Source: CAZUGO01 sp964619935
GTDB lineage: Bacteria; Planctomycetota; Phycisphaerae; UBA1845; CAIVHJ01
Direction: 5' to 3'
DNA length: 64,000 bases
NCBI GenBank assembly: GCA_964619935.1
Contig: CAZUGO010000094.1
Coordinates: forward strand, 22,519-86,518
In this document: positions 54,301-63,454 of the stretch, piece after piece
Position numbering within the stretch: the first letter of the stretch is position 1
Layout: each line of letters opens with the position of its first letter
The notes under the pieces: generated by a model
The model's input: only the letters and a program-made list of their open reading frames with translations
Told to the model about the DNA's origin: nothing
The model's database searches: none
Position numbers and translations under genes: made by a program

Positions 54301-54312
54301 ATCGTGCCTTGA
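51307..54312 (+). CDS. 1001-aa surface protein: lipoprotein signal, Cys repeats, S-layer-like beta region, RTX end
   Basis: Begins at GTG 51307 with no ribosome-binding site (a GTG 13 codons later is an alternative). A lipoprotein signal (WLAGVLPLLLAGGC) is followed by a small domain, then six or so disulfide modules of the CDDGDRCNGDARC type (about residues 135-320). From ~335 to ~830 comes a long beta-repeat region opening with LTLDLDHLVGTNGDDVFTS and GDQLDGRGGSDLLDA, with SSIETFHLTSL-type strands, similar in style to Caulobacter RsaA-like S-layer proteins. RTX-type calcium nonapeptides follow (about 833-870: GGSGSDLLIGSDQSDLINGAGGDDDL). RTX proteins usually leave by type I secretion without a signal peptide, so a lipoprotein signal is odd. 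Confidence 0.7.
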   Translation: MVELELATAVTNPVATDLPAIIGRRALVWLAGVLPLLLAGGCPEPLALEIGNCPAEPRISGASVALEIQATGGNPQGLFFETSISADSPAQVSDGDSDHPTIAILEAGTIVVSITVSDGTANAAGQCVFSAVNCLSDDDCDDGDRCNGDARCASGTCLPGAPPDCPADQVCDPADGSCVCAADAACDDGNPCNGAERCLPNGSCTVGDPPQCPDGFLCDPQVGTCRCQDDSACDDGLFCNGAEACVDGVCASAPSPCGTDQNCDEATGTCLPGQPCQADGDCDDGLFCNGMETCDLQSTQCLPGIDPCAGFECCANEAQCLEGQAGAECSCPLCGDTLFLTLDLDHLVGTNGDDVFTSELQFSVPEMDELATLQSGDQLDGRGGSDLLDAALHGAAAAAPTISSIETFHLTSLSDSAAANGGVNTLLATNLSGLDAVFSARSSADLVIDDLRERTDFGFLEVDDPDVDMTVIFGTGAVTAGDDDSIQLILSGARVGTAGIQTAGSNGFETLHIVSTGPHDNRLAGVVQFGGTSLATCTFGGSANLGSEHLPETIRRLDATALTGDLVLGAGDRVADYAAFSAVDLTDVRGGSGADRVILAGTLDDFDFSEAGQFMDLGGGYDAVQASLTTTLTKALPIRNVEELRLSSASDGVAIDLDGANDLQIIIIEADGAGHALELLNLAGTPALQFRGDGSTAPQTYDSVTLLTATADTLDISIHNRGVAPGGTHAIGTLRSNAADTVRLTVSDGPAQLGGLQLDQARDLHLTATADLDLGTVSGPGNATLVLVDGTAVQGDFQAALTALGSGAEVLLGNGHNQVSLAHSAGVSITITGGSGSDLLIGSDQSDLINGAGGDDDLTPGKGLDTVATGSGADVVSFVGQLSAGHATAILDFSAQAPDRLRFDATSFPDYAGGASVVLRTAATVTDFAGPDNQVIVDTAAHIAGIDTSGGNASNPIAIDTASGQILYDADGNYAAGQIIIGTIPPGETPHLGSVNFEIVP

Positions 54313-54657
54313 GCCGGGGCAGGCGGGACGGCGGCAAGGGCCCGCGCGAGTTGCCCATTTCCAACAACGTGACAGGCCCGGCGCCGTTCTTGCGTCTTCG
54401 CAGATGACATGCTAAATACGGGCGCTGCTGCGGGGGATGCCCGGTCCGCCGCCACACATGCAACAGAGGCCGGCGCCGGCGGTTGCGCTGCCCGCAGGAG
54501 CCCCGGGCGGGATTCCTTCGACGACGACCCGACCTTCTCGGCGGGCCCTGACCCCACTGGAGCCGGGCCGGACCGGTGGTCCATTTCGATCACCGCGAGG
54601 GCGTTTTCTCTCGAGTTTATCGCGCGGCAATCGCGACGCAACGGGAGCGACAGCTAC
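54313..54657. other. Region upstream of the moxR-bat operon
   Basis: About 345 bases, no gene seen. A promoter-like pair sits at 54390-54418. Confidence 0.5.
54390..54418 (+). promoter_or_regulatory. Putative promoter of the moxR-bat operon
   Basis: TTGCGT (54390-54395), a 17-base spacer, TAAATA (54413-54418). It would leave a ~235-base leader. Weak match to consensus. Confidence 0.3.
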
Positions 54658-55656
<999 letters not shown>

Positions 55657-55659
55657 GCC

Positions 55660-56544
55660 ATGATCCCCAAAGACCTCCTACGCAAGATCCGGCGCATCCA
55701 GATCCTGACCTCGCACATGGTCAACGACGTATTCGCAGGCCAGTATCACGCTGCGTTCAAGGGCCGCGGCATGGAGTTCGAAGAGGTCCGGCCGTACCAG
55801 ATCGGGGACGACATCCGGATCATCGACTGGAACGTCAGTGCCCGCACCGGCGAACCGCACGTCAAGCTCTTTCGCGAAGAGCGCGAGCTGACCGTCATGC
55901 TGGTGGTGGACATGAGTCACTCCAACCGCTTCGGCAGCACCACCCAGTCCAAGCAGGAACTGATCGCCGAGGTCTGTGCCACACTGGCGTTTTCGGCCAT
56001 CCAGAACAACGACAAGGTCGGCCTGATCTGCTTCACCGACCGGGTGGAGAAGTTTGTTCCTGCGAAGAAAGGCACGCGGCACGTCCTGCGGGTCATCCGG
56101 GAGTTGCTCTACCACCCGCCCTCCGGGGGGCAGGCCACCGACATCGCTGTGGGCCTGGACCGCCTCAACCAGGGCGTCCGGCGGCGCTCGGTGGTCTTCG
56201 TGGTCAGTGATTTTCAGGCCCGCGACTACAGCCACGCCCTGCGGGTGGCCCGACGGCGGCACGATCTGATTCCGATCGCGGTCAGCGACCCCCGCGAGCG
56301 GGACATGCCGAACGTCGGGCTTCTGGAGTTGGTCGACGCCGAACGAGGCACCACGGTGGTGGTCGACACCGCCAGCCCGCGCTGGCGGCAGGCCTATCGC
56401 GAGGCCGCGGCCCGGAGCCAGGCGCAACTCGATCAACTGTTCCGGCGGTTGGATCTGGATGCCATCCGTCTGCAGACCGGCGAATCATTCATCGATCCAT
56501 TGACCCGCTTCTTCCGGGCCCGGCGGCGGAGGTTGGCCTCATGA
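55660..56544 (+). CDS. DUF58 protein
   Basis: A 294-aa cytoplasmic protein with the DUF58 signature FKGRGMEFEEVRPYQIGDDIRIIDWNVSARTGEPHVKLFREERE, followed by a VWA-like fold (MLVVDMSHSN, near residue 82) that retains part of the MIDAS. It regularly sits between moxR and bat genes and is thought to link the ATPase to the membrane VWA proteins. It overlaps the next gene by ATGA. Confidence 0.93.
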   Translation: MIPKDLLRKIRRIQILTSHMVNDVFAGQYHAAFKGRGMEFEEVRPYQIGDDIRIIDWNVSARTGEPHVKLFREERELTVMLVVDMSHSNRFGSTTQSKQELIAEVCATLAFSAIQNNDKVGLICFTDRVEKFVPAKKGTRHVLRVIRELLYHPPSGGQATDIAVGLDRLNQGVRRRSVVFVVSDFQARDYSHALRVARRRHDLIPIAVSDPRERDMPNVGLLELVDAERGTTVVVDTASPRWRQAYREAAARSQAQLDQLFRRLDLDAIRLQTGESFIDPLTRFFRARRRRLAS

Positions 56545-57545
56545 ACCACCCCGGCTGGTGCGTTCTTGCCGCGCTCGGGTGGGCCTGCGGCGGATGCACG
56601 CCTGATGGAGCCCCCGCCCGCGACGCCGGCGAGGCCCCGCCGGCAGCGCAGGTCATCCGCCGGGGGCCGGTGCAGCTCTCCGTGGGCGTGCAGCGCGATC
56701 ACATCACCATCGCCGACCCCATTCATCTGACCATCGAGGCCCAGGCCCCCGCCGGGATCGAAGTCGACCTGCCGCAGTTCGGCGACCGCCTGAATGAATT
56801 CACCATCCGCAATGCGCGAAACGTGCCGGCGGTCCCCGACGGCACGCTGCGCCGATGGAGGCAGGAATACGACCTCGAGATCTACGTCTCAGGGGAGCAC
56901 ACCATCCCCGCAATCGAGGTCACCTTCGTGGATCACCGCGGCAGCGACCCCCAACAGGGGCAGCTGGCCAGCGAACCGATCACCGTCCAGGTCGACTCGC
57001 TTATCGAAGGGGCCTTCGATCCCGCGCAGTTCCGTGACATCAAAGGCGCCGTGGAATTGCCGGCAGCTCCGCGGCCGTTTCCCTGGGGCTGGGCCGCCGG
57101 GGGGGGTTCGCTGGTCGCGGCGGCAGCCCTGCTGTTGTGGCGGTGGCGACGGCGCGGCCCTGCGACCGCAGCGCCGATCCTGCCCCACGTCTGGGCGCTG
57201 CGCGAATTGCAGTTGCTCGACGACTGCCGGCTGTGTGACCAGGGTGAAGTCCGAGAGTACTACTTCCGGTTGAGCCGCATCGTGCGCGACTACATCGAAC
57301 GCCGCTTCGAAGTGATGGCCTGCGAGCAGACGACGGCGGAATTCCTGCAGGCCATGGGCCGAGCACCGGTTCTGGCCGAGCGCTATCGGGACCTGCTCCA
57401 GGACTTCTTGCAAGCCTGCGACCTGGTCAAGTTCGCCCGTTATGAACCCCCGGGCGGCGAGGTCGCCGAAGCCCGCCGCACCGCCCAGGATTTCGTGGAA
57501 CAAACGACCGACCGCGCAGCACCGCCCCGGGAGGCGGCCGCATGA
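56541..57545 (+). CDS. DUF4381-like lipoprotein/membrane protein of the bat operon
   Basis: A 334-aa protein: N-terminal signal with lipobox-like ACGGC, a BatD-like beta domain (LTIEAQAPAGIEVDLPQFGDRLNEF; VSGEHTIPAIEVTFVD), a transmembrane helix (about residues 187-205), and a cytoplasmic DUF4381-type tail (PHVWALRELQLLDDCRLC...YYFRLSRIVRDYIERRFEVMACEQTTAEFL). DUF4381 is normally ~150 aa; the extra outer domain makes this a fusion. It overlaps both neighbours by four bases. Confidence 0.8.
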   Translation: MNHPGWCVLAALGWACGGCTPDGAPARDAGEAPPAAQVIRRGPVQLSVGVQRDHITIADPIHLTIEAQAPAGIEVDLPQFGDRLNEFTIRNARNVPAVPDGTLRRWRQEYDLEIYVSGEHTIPAIEVTFVDHRGSDPQQGQLASEPITVQVDSLIEGAFDPAQFRDIKGAVELPAAPRPFPWGWAAGGGSLVAAAALLLWRWRRRGPATAAPILPHVWALRELQLLDDCRLCDQGEVREYYFRLSRIVRDYIERRFEVMACEQTTAEFLQAMGRAPVLAERYRDLLQDFLQACDLVKFARYEPPGGEVAEARRTAQDFVEQTTDRAAPPREAAA

Positions 57546-58630
57546 CCTTTCACGAGGGATCGGTGTGGTTCCTGGTGCTGGCCGTGCTGCTGCCGCTGGT
57601 GTGGTGGCGGCACCTGGGTCGGCGCTGTCGTCCGGCGCTGCTGTTCAGCGCCATCGATCTTGCCGCGCAGCAGCCCCGCGGATGGGCAGTCGCCGGGCGG
57701 CACCTGCTGCCGGCGCTGCGCACCTTGACCCTGGCGCTGCTGATCGTGTGCCTGGCCCGTCCGCAACAAGGCAACCAGGAGACACGCATCCTGGCCGAGG
57801 GCATCGCCATCCAACTGATCGTGGATCGTTCCGGCAGCATGCAGGCGATGGATTTTCAGGTCGACGGCAAACCGGCGGATCGGCTGACCGCGGTCAAGGA
57901 CGTGCTTCACAGCTTCGTCTTCGGCACCGGTTCGCTGGACGGCCGGCCCGACGACCTGGTTGGCCTGATCGTCTTCGGCACGTTCGCCGACAGCCTGTGC
58001 CCGCTGACGCTGGATCACGACCACCTGATCAAGACGCTGGACGCCGTCCAGATTGCCACCACCCAGGAGGAAGGCGCCACCGCCATCGGCGACGCCATCG
58101 CCCTCGGGGTGGAACGCCTGCGGACCATCGAGCAGCAGCGGCACCTCGACGGGGGCGAGCGAATCAAGAGCAAGATCATGATCCTGTTGACCGACGGTGA
58201 GAACAATGCCGGTGACTTTGATCCGGTCCAAGCCGCCGAACTGGCCGCGACCTTCGACATCAAGATCTACACCATCGGCGCCGGCACTCGCGGCCGGGCA
58301 CCCATGCCGGCACAGGATCTGTTCGGACGCCGCGTCATGCGCTCCGTGCCGGTGAACATCGATGAGGACACGCTCAAGGACATCGCCTCCGCGACCGGCG
58401 GGCAATTCTTTCGAGCCACCGACACCGATTCGCTGCAGGAGGTCTACGCCCGCATCGACGCCCTGGAGAAGACCAAGATCGAGGAGCACCGCTTCATGCA
58501 CTACGAGGAACTGGCCACCGCCGGCGTATCGTTCGGCGGGATCCGCATGCCGCCGCTGCTGCTGATTGTTGTTCTGCTGCTGGTCGTGGAGTTGATCCTG
58601 GCCAACACCCGGTTCCTGAAGATTCCGTAA
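57542..58630 (+). CDS. batA: BatA-like VWA membrane protein
   Basis: A 362-aa protein with an N-terminal BatA hydrophobic pair (FLVLAVLLPLVWWRHLG and TLTLALLIVCLARPQQG), a VWA domain with MIDAS VDRSGSMQ near residue 93 (DxSxS intact), GEN-type loop, and a C-terminal helix (PPLLLIVVLLLVVELILANTRF). It should bind divalent metal and partner proteins. In Bacteroides the Bat proteins support aerotolerance; their role in planctomycetes is not established. Confidence 0.92.
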   Translation: MTFHEGSVWFLVLAVLLPLVWWRHLGRRCRPALLFSAIDLAAQQPRGWAVAGRHLLPALRTLTLALLIVCLARPQQGNQETRILAEGIAIQLIVDRSGSMQAMDFQVDGKPADRLTAVKDVLHSFVFGTGSLDGRPDDLVGLIVFGTFADSLCPLTLDHDHLIKTLDAVQIATTQEEGATAIGDAIALGVERLRTIEQQRHLDGGERIKSKIMILLTDGENNAGDFDPVQAAELAATFDIKIYTIGAGTRGRAPMPAQDLFGRRVMRSVPVNIDEDTLKDIASATGGQFFRATDTDSLQEVYARIDALEKTKIEEHRFMHYEELATAGVSFGGIRMPPLLLIVVLLLVVELILANTRFLKIP

Positions 58631-58642
58631 GCCGACGCCGTC

Positions 58643-59683
58643 ATGGACATCCATTTTGACAACCTCAAGGCCCTGCATCTGCTGTGGAGCACCCCGCTGC
58701 TGCTGGGCGTGATCGGCTACGGGTTCCACCGCCGGCGGCGGGCCCTGCAGACCTTCGCCGGTACGGTGCTGCTGGACCGGCTCACCGAGCGAATCCAACC
58801 CCGGGCGGCCTGGGTCCAAGCCGCGCTGGCCGTCGTCGGACTGACCGCCACGGTGCTGGCGCTCACCGGCCCGAAATGGGGCCTGCACTACGAAGACATT
58901 CAGCGCCGCGGCATCGACATCATGTTCTGCCTGGACGCCTCGCGTTCCATGCTCGCCGAGGACGTCACCCCCAACCGCCTGGAACGCGCCAAGCAGTTCA
59001 TCAACGATGTCGTCCTGCAACTGGGCGGCGACCGTGCCGGATTGGTGGCCTTCGCCGGTGACGCGGTATTGCAGTGTCCGCTGACGGTCGACTACGGCAC
59101 GTTCCGGATGGTTTTGCGCGACGTGGACGTTCGCAGTTCGGCCCGCGGCGGCACCCTGATCGGCGATGCCGTGCGCACCGCCGTGGCGTCATTTACCGAC
59201 ACCATCAAGAAGCACAAGGCTATCATTCTGATGACCGATGGCGAGGATCAAAGCAGCTACCCGGTCGAGGCGGCAGCCCAGGCGTTTGCCCAGGGCATCC
59301 GGGTGTACACCATCGGCCTGGGCGACCTCAACGAGGGCAGCCGCATCCCCATCACGCGCCACGGCCAGCGCCTGTATTTGCAGCACAACGGGCAGGAAGT
59401 GTGGTCGAAGCTGGACGCCCAGACCCTGCAGCAGATGGCCCGTGCCGGCGGCGGCGAATTCATCCCGGCCGGCACCAGCCAGGTGGACCTGGGCGAGTTC
59501 TACACCCAGGTCATCGCCGCCGTCGACCAGCGAGACTTTGAAATGAAACGCGTCAAGCGCTATGACGTACAATATCAGTGGTTCGCCGCGGCGGCGTTCG
59601 TGTTGCTGCTGATCGACGCTCTGATCAGCCGCGGCCGACGGATGCCCCGGGCGTCGTTGCGGATCCAGGAGCACCCGTCATGA
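58643..59683 (+). CDS. batB: BatB-like VWA membrane protein
   Basis: A 346-aa paralogue of BatA. MIDAS LDASRSM near residue 95 keeps DxSxS. It has N-terminal helices (LHLLWSTPLLLGVIGYGF; AALAVVGLTATVLALTGPKWG) and a C-terminal helix (WFAAAAFVLLLIDALIS). Its end overlaps batC by ATGA, so the two are probably coupled. Confidence 0.92.
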   Translation: MDIHFDNLKALHLLWSTPLLLGVIGYGFHRRRRALQTFAGTVLLDRLTERIQPRAAWVQAALAVVGLTATVLALTGPKWGLHYEDIQRRGIDIMFCLDASRSMLAEDVTPNRLERAKQFINDVVLQLGGDRAGLVAFAGDAVLQCPLTVDYGTFRMVLRDVDVRSSARGGTLIGDAVRTAVASFTDTIKKHKAIILMTDGEDQSSYPVEAAAQAFAQGIRVYTIGLGDLNEGSRIPITRHGQRLYLQHNGQEVWSKLDAQTLQQMARAGGGEFIPAGTSQVDLGEFYTQVIAAVDQRDFEMKRVKRYDVQYQWFAAAAFVLLLIDALISRGRRMPRASLRIQEHPS

Positions 59684-60570
59684 TCTCCAGGTGGTTGATG
59701 ATTACGGCCGGCCTGTGTGCCGCCGGCGGGACGGCAGGCGACACGCCGGAGCAACGGGTGCACGAAGCCAACGCCGCATTGCAGCGCGGGGCGTATGACC
59801 AGGCTCTTGAGGGCTATTCCGCCGCCCAGGAACAACTGCCCGACGCGCCGGAGTTGGACTACAACCGGGCCGTGGCCCTGTATCGCAAAGGGGAGTACGG
59901 GCCGGCCGCAGACGCGTTCTATCAAGCGCTACGCACCCGCGATATTGAACTGGAAGCCAAGGCCAAGTTCAACCTGGGAAACTGCGCCTACGCAACGGCT
60001 TTGGATCAGCGACAGGACGTTCCCAAGGCCATCGAGTCTCTGAACACGGCGCTGCTGCACTATCGGGACGCCATCGAAGCCAATCCAAATGACCCCGACC
60101 CGCGGGTCAACCTGGAGATGGCCCAGTTGCTGATCAAGGAATTGCAGCAACCGCCCGACCCGGACTCCCAGCAGGACCCCTCGGGTTCGAAGGACGATCC
60201 GCCCCCGGTGCCGCAGGATTCCCAGTCGGCCGGTCAGCCGCCTAGTCAGCAGCCCGATCAGGGCGACCCCCAGGCCCCACCGCCGCAGGAACCCCAACAA
60301 CCGCCGGAACCGCAGCAAACGCAGGAGCCACAGCAAACGCAGGAACCACAGCAAACGCAGGAACCCCAGCAAGCGCAGGGGTCCGAGCGCTCCGGTGAGA
60401 CCGCCCCGCAGCAGGGCACCCAGCAGCGCGAAGACCAGGCTGCCCAACAGATGACCCCTGAGCAGGCCGACCGTCTGCTGCAATTGATCCGGGATAAGGA
60501 ACTTCGCCGGCGCCAGGAACTCCAGCGCCGCCAGCAGGTTCGATTGGCCCCGGTGGATAAGGACTGGTAA
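59680..60570 (+). CDS. batC: BatC-like TPR protein with PQ-rich region
   Basis: A 296-aa exported protein with a short signal peptide (ISRWLMITAGLCAAGGTAG), two to three TPRs (HEANAALQRGAYDQALEGYSAAQEQLPDAPELDYNRAVALYRKGEYGPAADAFYQAL in order), then ~100 residues rich in Pro, Gln and Glu including QTQEPQ repeats, and a charged C-terminal coil (DRLLQLIRDKELRRRQELQRRQQV). This is the usual BatC layout: TPR scaffold plus disordered linker. Confidence 0.88.
   Translation: MISRWLMITAGLCAAGGTAGDTPEQRVHEANAALQRGAYDQALEGYSAAQEQLPDAPELDYNRAVALYRKGEYGPAADAFYQALRTRDIELEAKAKFNLGNCAYATALDQRQDVPKAIESLNTALLHYRDAIEANPNDPDPRVNLEMAQLLIKELQQPPDPDSQQDPSGSKDDPPPVPQDSQSAGQPPSQQPDQGDPQAPPPQEPQQPPEPQQTQEPQQTQEPQQTQEPQQAQGSERSGETAPQQGTQQREDQAAQQMTPEQADRLLQLIRDKELRRRQELQRRQQVRLAPVDKDW
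60313..60378 (+). repeat. 18-bp tandem repeat inside batC
   Basis: Three nearly identical 18-bp units and a partial fourth encode QQTQEP repeats. In-frame length changes would be tolerated. Confidence 0.85.
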
Positions 60571-62435
60571 TGAATTCGCATCGGCTGGCCGTGGCCCGCA
60601 GGCCCTTCCGTGGACGACTGCGGTTCCGCGACGTGGGGGCGTCCGTCTGGCTGTGCGCCGGGCTGCTGGCCGGCAGCGCACCGGCTGCCGAAGTGTCGCT
60701 GACACTATCCGGCCGGGAAACCTACGTCGACGTGCCGGTCACCCTCGAGATCGTGATTCGCGATGCGGAAGCCTACAGCCGGCCCGTCCTGCCTGATATT
60801 CCCGGAATGTCGATCCTGGACCAGGTCGGCCCCAGCGTCAGCACCCGCATGCACCTGAACGGATCCGGACGGGTCACCCGCACCCAGACGGTCAGTTTTT
60901 CCTACCAGTTGATCCCGCGCCGCGAAGGCCGCTTCGAGATCCCGGCCATTGCGGTCCAGGCCGACAACCAGGTGTACCACACCCGGGCCACCTCGCTGCT
61001 CGCCGCCAAGTCTGAGACCGACGACCTGCTGTTCGTGGAACTGAAGGCAGACAAGGACACCGTGTTCGTCGGAGACGCATTGACCCTCACACTCGAGATC
61101 TGGTTGCGGCCCTTCCGTAATCGGCGCGAGCATCTGGACCGCCAGGAAATGTGGAACACCATCGACCAAGGCAACTCACGCTGGGGCCCGTTCCAGGAAA
61201 TGCTGCAGTCGCGCTCGGGATCGGTGACCGTGCGCGACGACACCCGGCCCGATGCTTCCGGGAACGAGCGGGCCTACATGGTCTTCGAGATGAGCACCAC
61301 CCTCTGGGTCGACACTCCTGGCCGCTTCACGCCGGATTCGATCGCCATTGTCGCCGCCTATCCGACCCAGGTGGGCCGCACGCGCGATCCATTCGGATTC
61401 TTGTCGTCCCGCCAGACCCGGGTGATCAGTTCACGCCCGGTCTCTGCCCGGGCCGACGTCCAACCGGTCGAGATCAAGCCCATTCCCGAAGCGGATCGGC
61501 CGCCCTACTTCAGCGGCGCGGTCGGCCGCTACCAGTTCACAGTCACTGCAAAGCCGCTCGACGTCGCCGTCGGCGACCCGGTCACGCTGACCATGGAGGT
61601 CCGCGGCCAGGGCCGACTGGAGACCTTGCCGCCGCCGCCCCTGGCCAGTTGGCCGCAGCTCAACCAGGACTTCAAGATCCCCGCCGACCCGGTCGCCGGA
61701 CTGGTCAGCGGCGACACCAAGACCTTCACCCAAAGCATCCGGCCGCGCCGTGCAGACCTCTCGGAGATTCCGGCGATTCCGTTCTGCTACTTCGATCCGA
61801 CCGCCGCCGAGTTTGTGACCTCCTGGAGCGCGCCCATTCCAATCGCAGTCAAGCCGGCCACTACGATTTCGGTCGCCCAGATCATGTCCAACTCCATGAC
61901 CCCATCCGACCCGGCAATCACCGAACTCACCGAACGGTCCGGCGGAATTCTTGCCAACTACACCGGGATGGATCAGGTACTCAGCCAGCAGGCATTTGAT
62001 CCCGGCTGGCCCAGCGTGGCGCTGGGTGGTGTGCCCCCTTTGCTGTTTGCGGTGTGTCTGGTCGGCCGGCGCCAGCGTGAGCGCCTGCACAACGATCGCG
62101 GCCTCGCCCGGCGGCGCGCCGCGCGTAAGGTCGCCGACCGGGCGATCCGCGCCGCCGCCGCCACCACACCCGAGCAGGTGGCCGGGCTGCTGAGCGGGGC
62201 CGTCAGCGGCTACGTGGCGGACCGCTGCAATCTGCCGGCGGGAGGGTTGACCCGCGAAGAAGTGATCGAACACCTGCGGCGCCGGCACCTGGCCCCCGAG
62301 CGTGTCGCGGAAGTGGACGCCTTCCTGGAGCTGCTGGAAAACGCCCGCTATTCCGGTATCGCGGCGACCCCGGGTGACGATCTGTACCGCCGGGCCCAAT
62401 GCTGCCTCGATCGGCTGGAGCGGGAGAAGTTCTGA
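60570..62435 (+). CDS. batD: BatD-like protein
   Basis: A 621-aa exported membrane protein whose start shares the A of the batC stop (TAATG). Several Ig-like beta domains follow the signal peptide: VSLTLSGRETYVDVPVTLEIVI, VTRTQTVSFSYQLIPRREGRFEIPAIAV, and VGDPVTLTMEVRGQGRLETLPPPPL later. One transmembrane helix (VALGGVPPLLFAVCLVG, about residue 490) leads to a cytoplasmic helical tail (AAAATTPEQVAGLLSGAVSGYVADRCNLPAGGLTREEVIEHL). This order is characteristic of BatD (oxygen tolerance family). Confidence 0.9.
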   Translation: MNSHRLAVARRPFRGRLRFRDVGASVWLCAGLLAGSAPAAEVSLTLSGRETYVDVPVTLEIVIRDAEAYSRPVLPDIPGMSILDQVGPSVSTRMHLNGSGRVTRTQTVSFSYQLIPRREGRFEIPAIAVQADNQVYHTRATSLLAAKSETDDLLFVELKADKDTVFVGDALTLTLEIWLRPFRNRREHLDRQEMWNTIDQGNSRWGPFQEMLQSRSGSVTVRDDTRPDASGNERAYMVFEMSTTLWVDTPGRFTPDSIAIVAAYPTQVGRTRDPFGFLSSRQTRVISSRPVSARADVQPVEIKPIPEADRPPYFSGAVGRYQFTVTAKPLDVAVGDPVTLTMEVRGQGRLETLPPPPLASWPQLNQDFKIPADPVAGLVSGDTKTFTQSIRPRRADLSEIPAIPFCYFDPTAAEFVTSWSAPIPIAVKPATTISVAQIMSNSMTPSDPAITELTERSGGILANYTGMDQVLSQQAFDPGWPSVALGGVPPLLFAVCLVGRRQRERLHNDRGLARRRAARKVADRAIRAAAATTPEQVAGLLSGAVSGYVADRCNLPAGGLTREEVIEHLRRRHLAPERVAEVDAFLELLENARYSGIAATPGDDLYRRAQCCLDRLEREKF

Positions 62436-62436
62436 C

Positions 62437-63330
62437 ATGAGCACCGCGGGCCTGTCGATCGATCAACGCCGTGCCCGATCGCGTCGGCGCCCTGCCCTGT
62501 GGGTGCTGGCGGGTGCCATCCTGGTCGTCGCGACTGACGCCGCCCCGCTCGATGGGGTCGAGTTGTCGATGGATCAGCGCGTGGCGATGTTCCACGAAGC
62601 CCTGCGGGCTTTCGATCGCGGCACCCAGATGCGCCATTCCGACCCGCCCGCTGCCGAGCGCGCCTTTCGCGAATCCAGCGACAAGCTGCAGCTCCTGGTC
62701 GACTCCGGAATCCGCAATGGGAAGCTGTACTACAATCTGGGCAACGCCTACCTGAGCGCCGGCGCGTTGGGCAAGGCCATCCTGAGCTACCGCCGGGCCG
62801 AAACCTTGATCGCCGGCGACGGCCAACTCGAAGCCAATCTGCGCTTTGCCCGCTCACTGCGCCGCAACCAGTTTGCGGTGGACAGCGGGCGGGCGGTGGC
62901 GGAGACACTGTTCGCCTGGCACTTCCAGATTCCCGCCCGGATGCGTTACGGCCTGGCCGCCGGCGCCTACCTGGGGTTCTGGCTGATCCTGCTGGCCCGT
63001 GTGTTTCGACCGGCCGTTCGCTGGAATGTGCTGCTGATCCCCCTGGCGGTGATGTGGGTCTCACTGGCGGTCTCGCTGACCGTCGAAACGATCCACAACA
63101 ACACCCTGCGGGACGGGGTCCTGCTGGCCGACGAAGTCGTCGTGCGGAAGGGCAACGGCGAGGGCTTCGAAGCCCAGTTCGACCAGCCGCTGAACGAGGG
63201 TGTGGAATTCACCGTGCTGGAGCAACGGCGCGACTGGTTGCACATCGAGCTGCCTGACGGCAAGAGCGGCTGGATCCGCAGCAATCACGCCGAGCGCGTG
63301 ATCCCGCAGCCGGAAACGCAGCGCGGGTGA
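62437..63330 (+). CDS. batE: BatE-like TPR/SH3 protein
   Basis: A 297-aa membrane protein: signal/anchor (LWVLAGAILVVATDA), TPRs (YYNLGNAYLSAGALGKAILSYRRAETLIAGDGQLEANLRFAR), two transmembrane helices (LAAGAYLGFWLILLARVF; LLIPLAVMWVSLAVSLTVE) and a C-terminal SH3-like domain (VVRKGNGEGFEAQFDQPLNEGVEFTVLEQRRDWLHIELPDGKSGWI). It is the last gene of the operon, one base after batD. Confidence 0.9.
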   Translation: MSTAGLSIDQRRARSRRRPALWVLAGAILVVATDAAPLDGVELSMDQRVAMFHEALRAFDRGTQMRHSDPPAAERAFRESSDKLQLLVDSGIRNGKLYYNLGNAYLSAGALGKAILSYRRAETLIAGDGQLEANLRFARSLRRNQFAVDSGRAVAETLFAWHFQIPARMRYGLAAGAYLGFWLILLARVFRPAVRWNVLLIPLAVMWVSLAVSLTVETIHNNTLRDGVLLADEVVVRKGNGEGFEAQFDQPLNEGVEFTVLEQRRDWLHIELPDGKSGWIRSNHAERVIPQPETQRG

Positions 63331-63352
63331 GGCGCACCGCCCGGTGCTCGGC

Positions 63353-63381
63353 TTGACAGGCCCTGCGGCCCGGCTCACCAT
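63353..63381 (+). promoter_or_regulatory. Promoter of the nickel SOD gene
   Basis: A perfect TTGACA (63353-63358) with a 17-base spacer to CACCAT (63376-63381), a weak -10. It begins 22 bases after the batE stop, so sodN has its own start of transcription and may also be read from the bat operon. Confidence 0.5.
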
Positions 63382-63454
63382 GGTCGGCAGGGGGACGACT
63401 GGCGAATTCCCCCTCTACCCCTGCGATCCGAATTCTTGGAAAAGGAGTATGATC

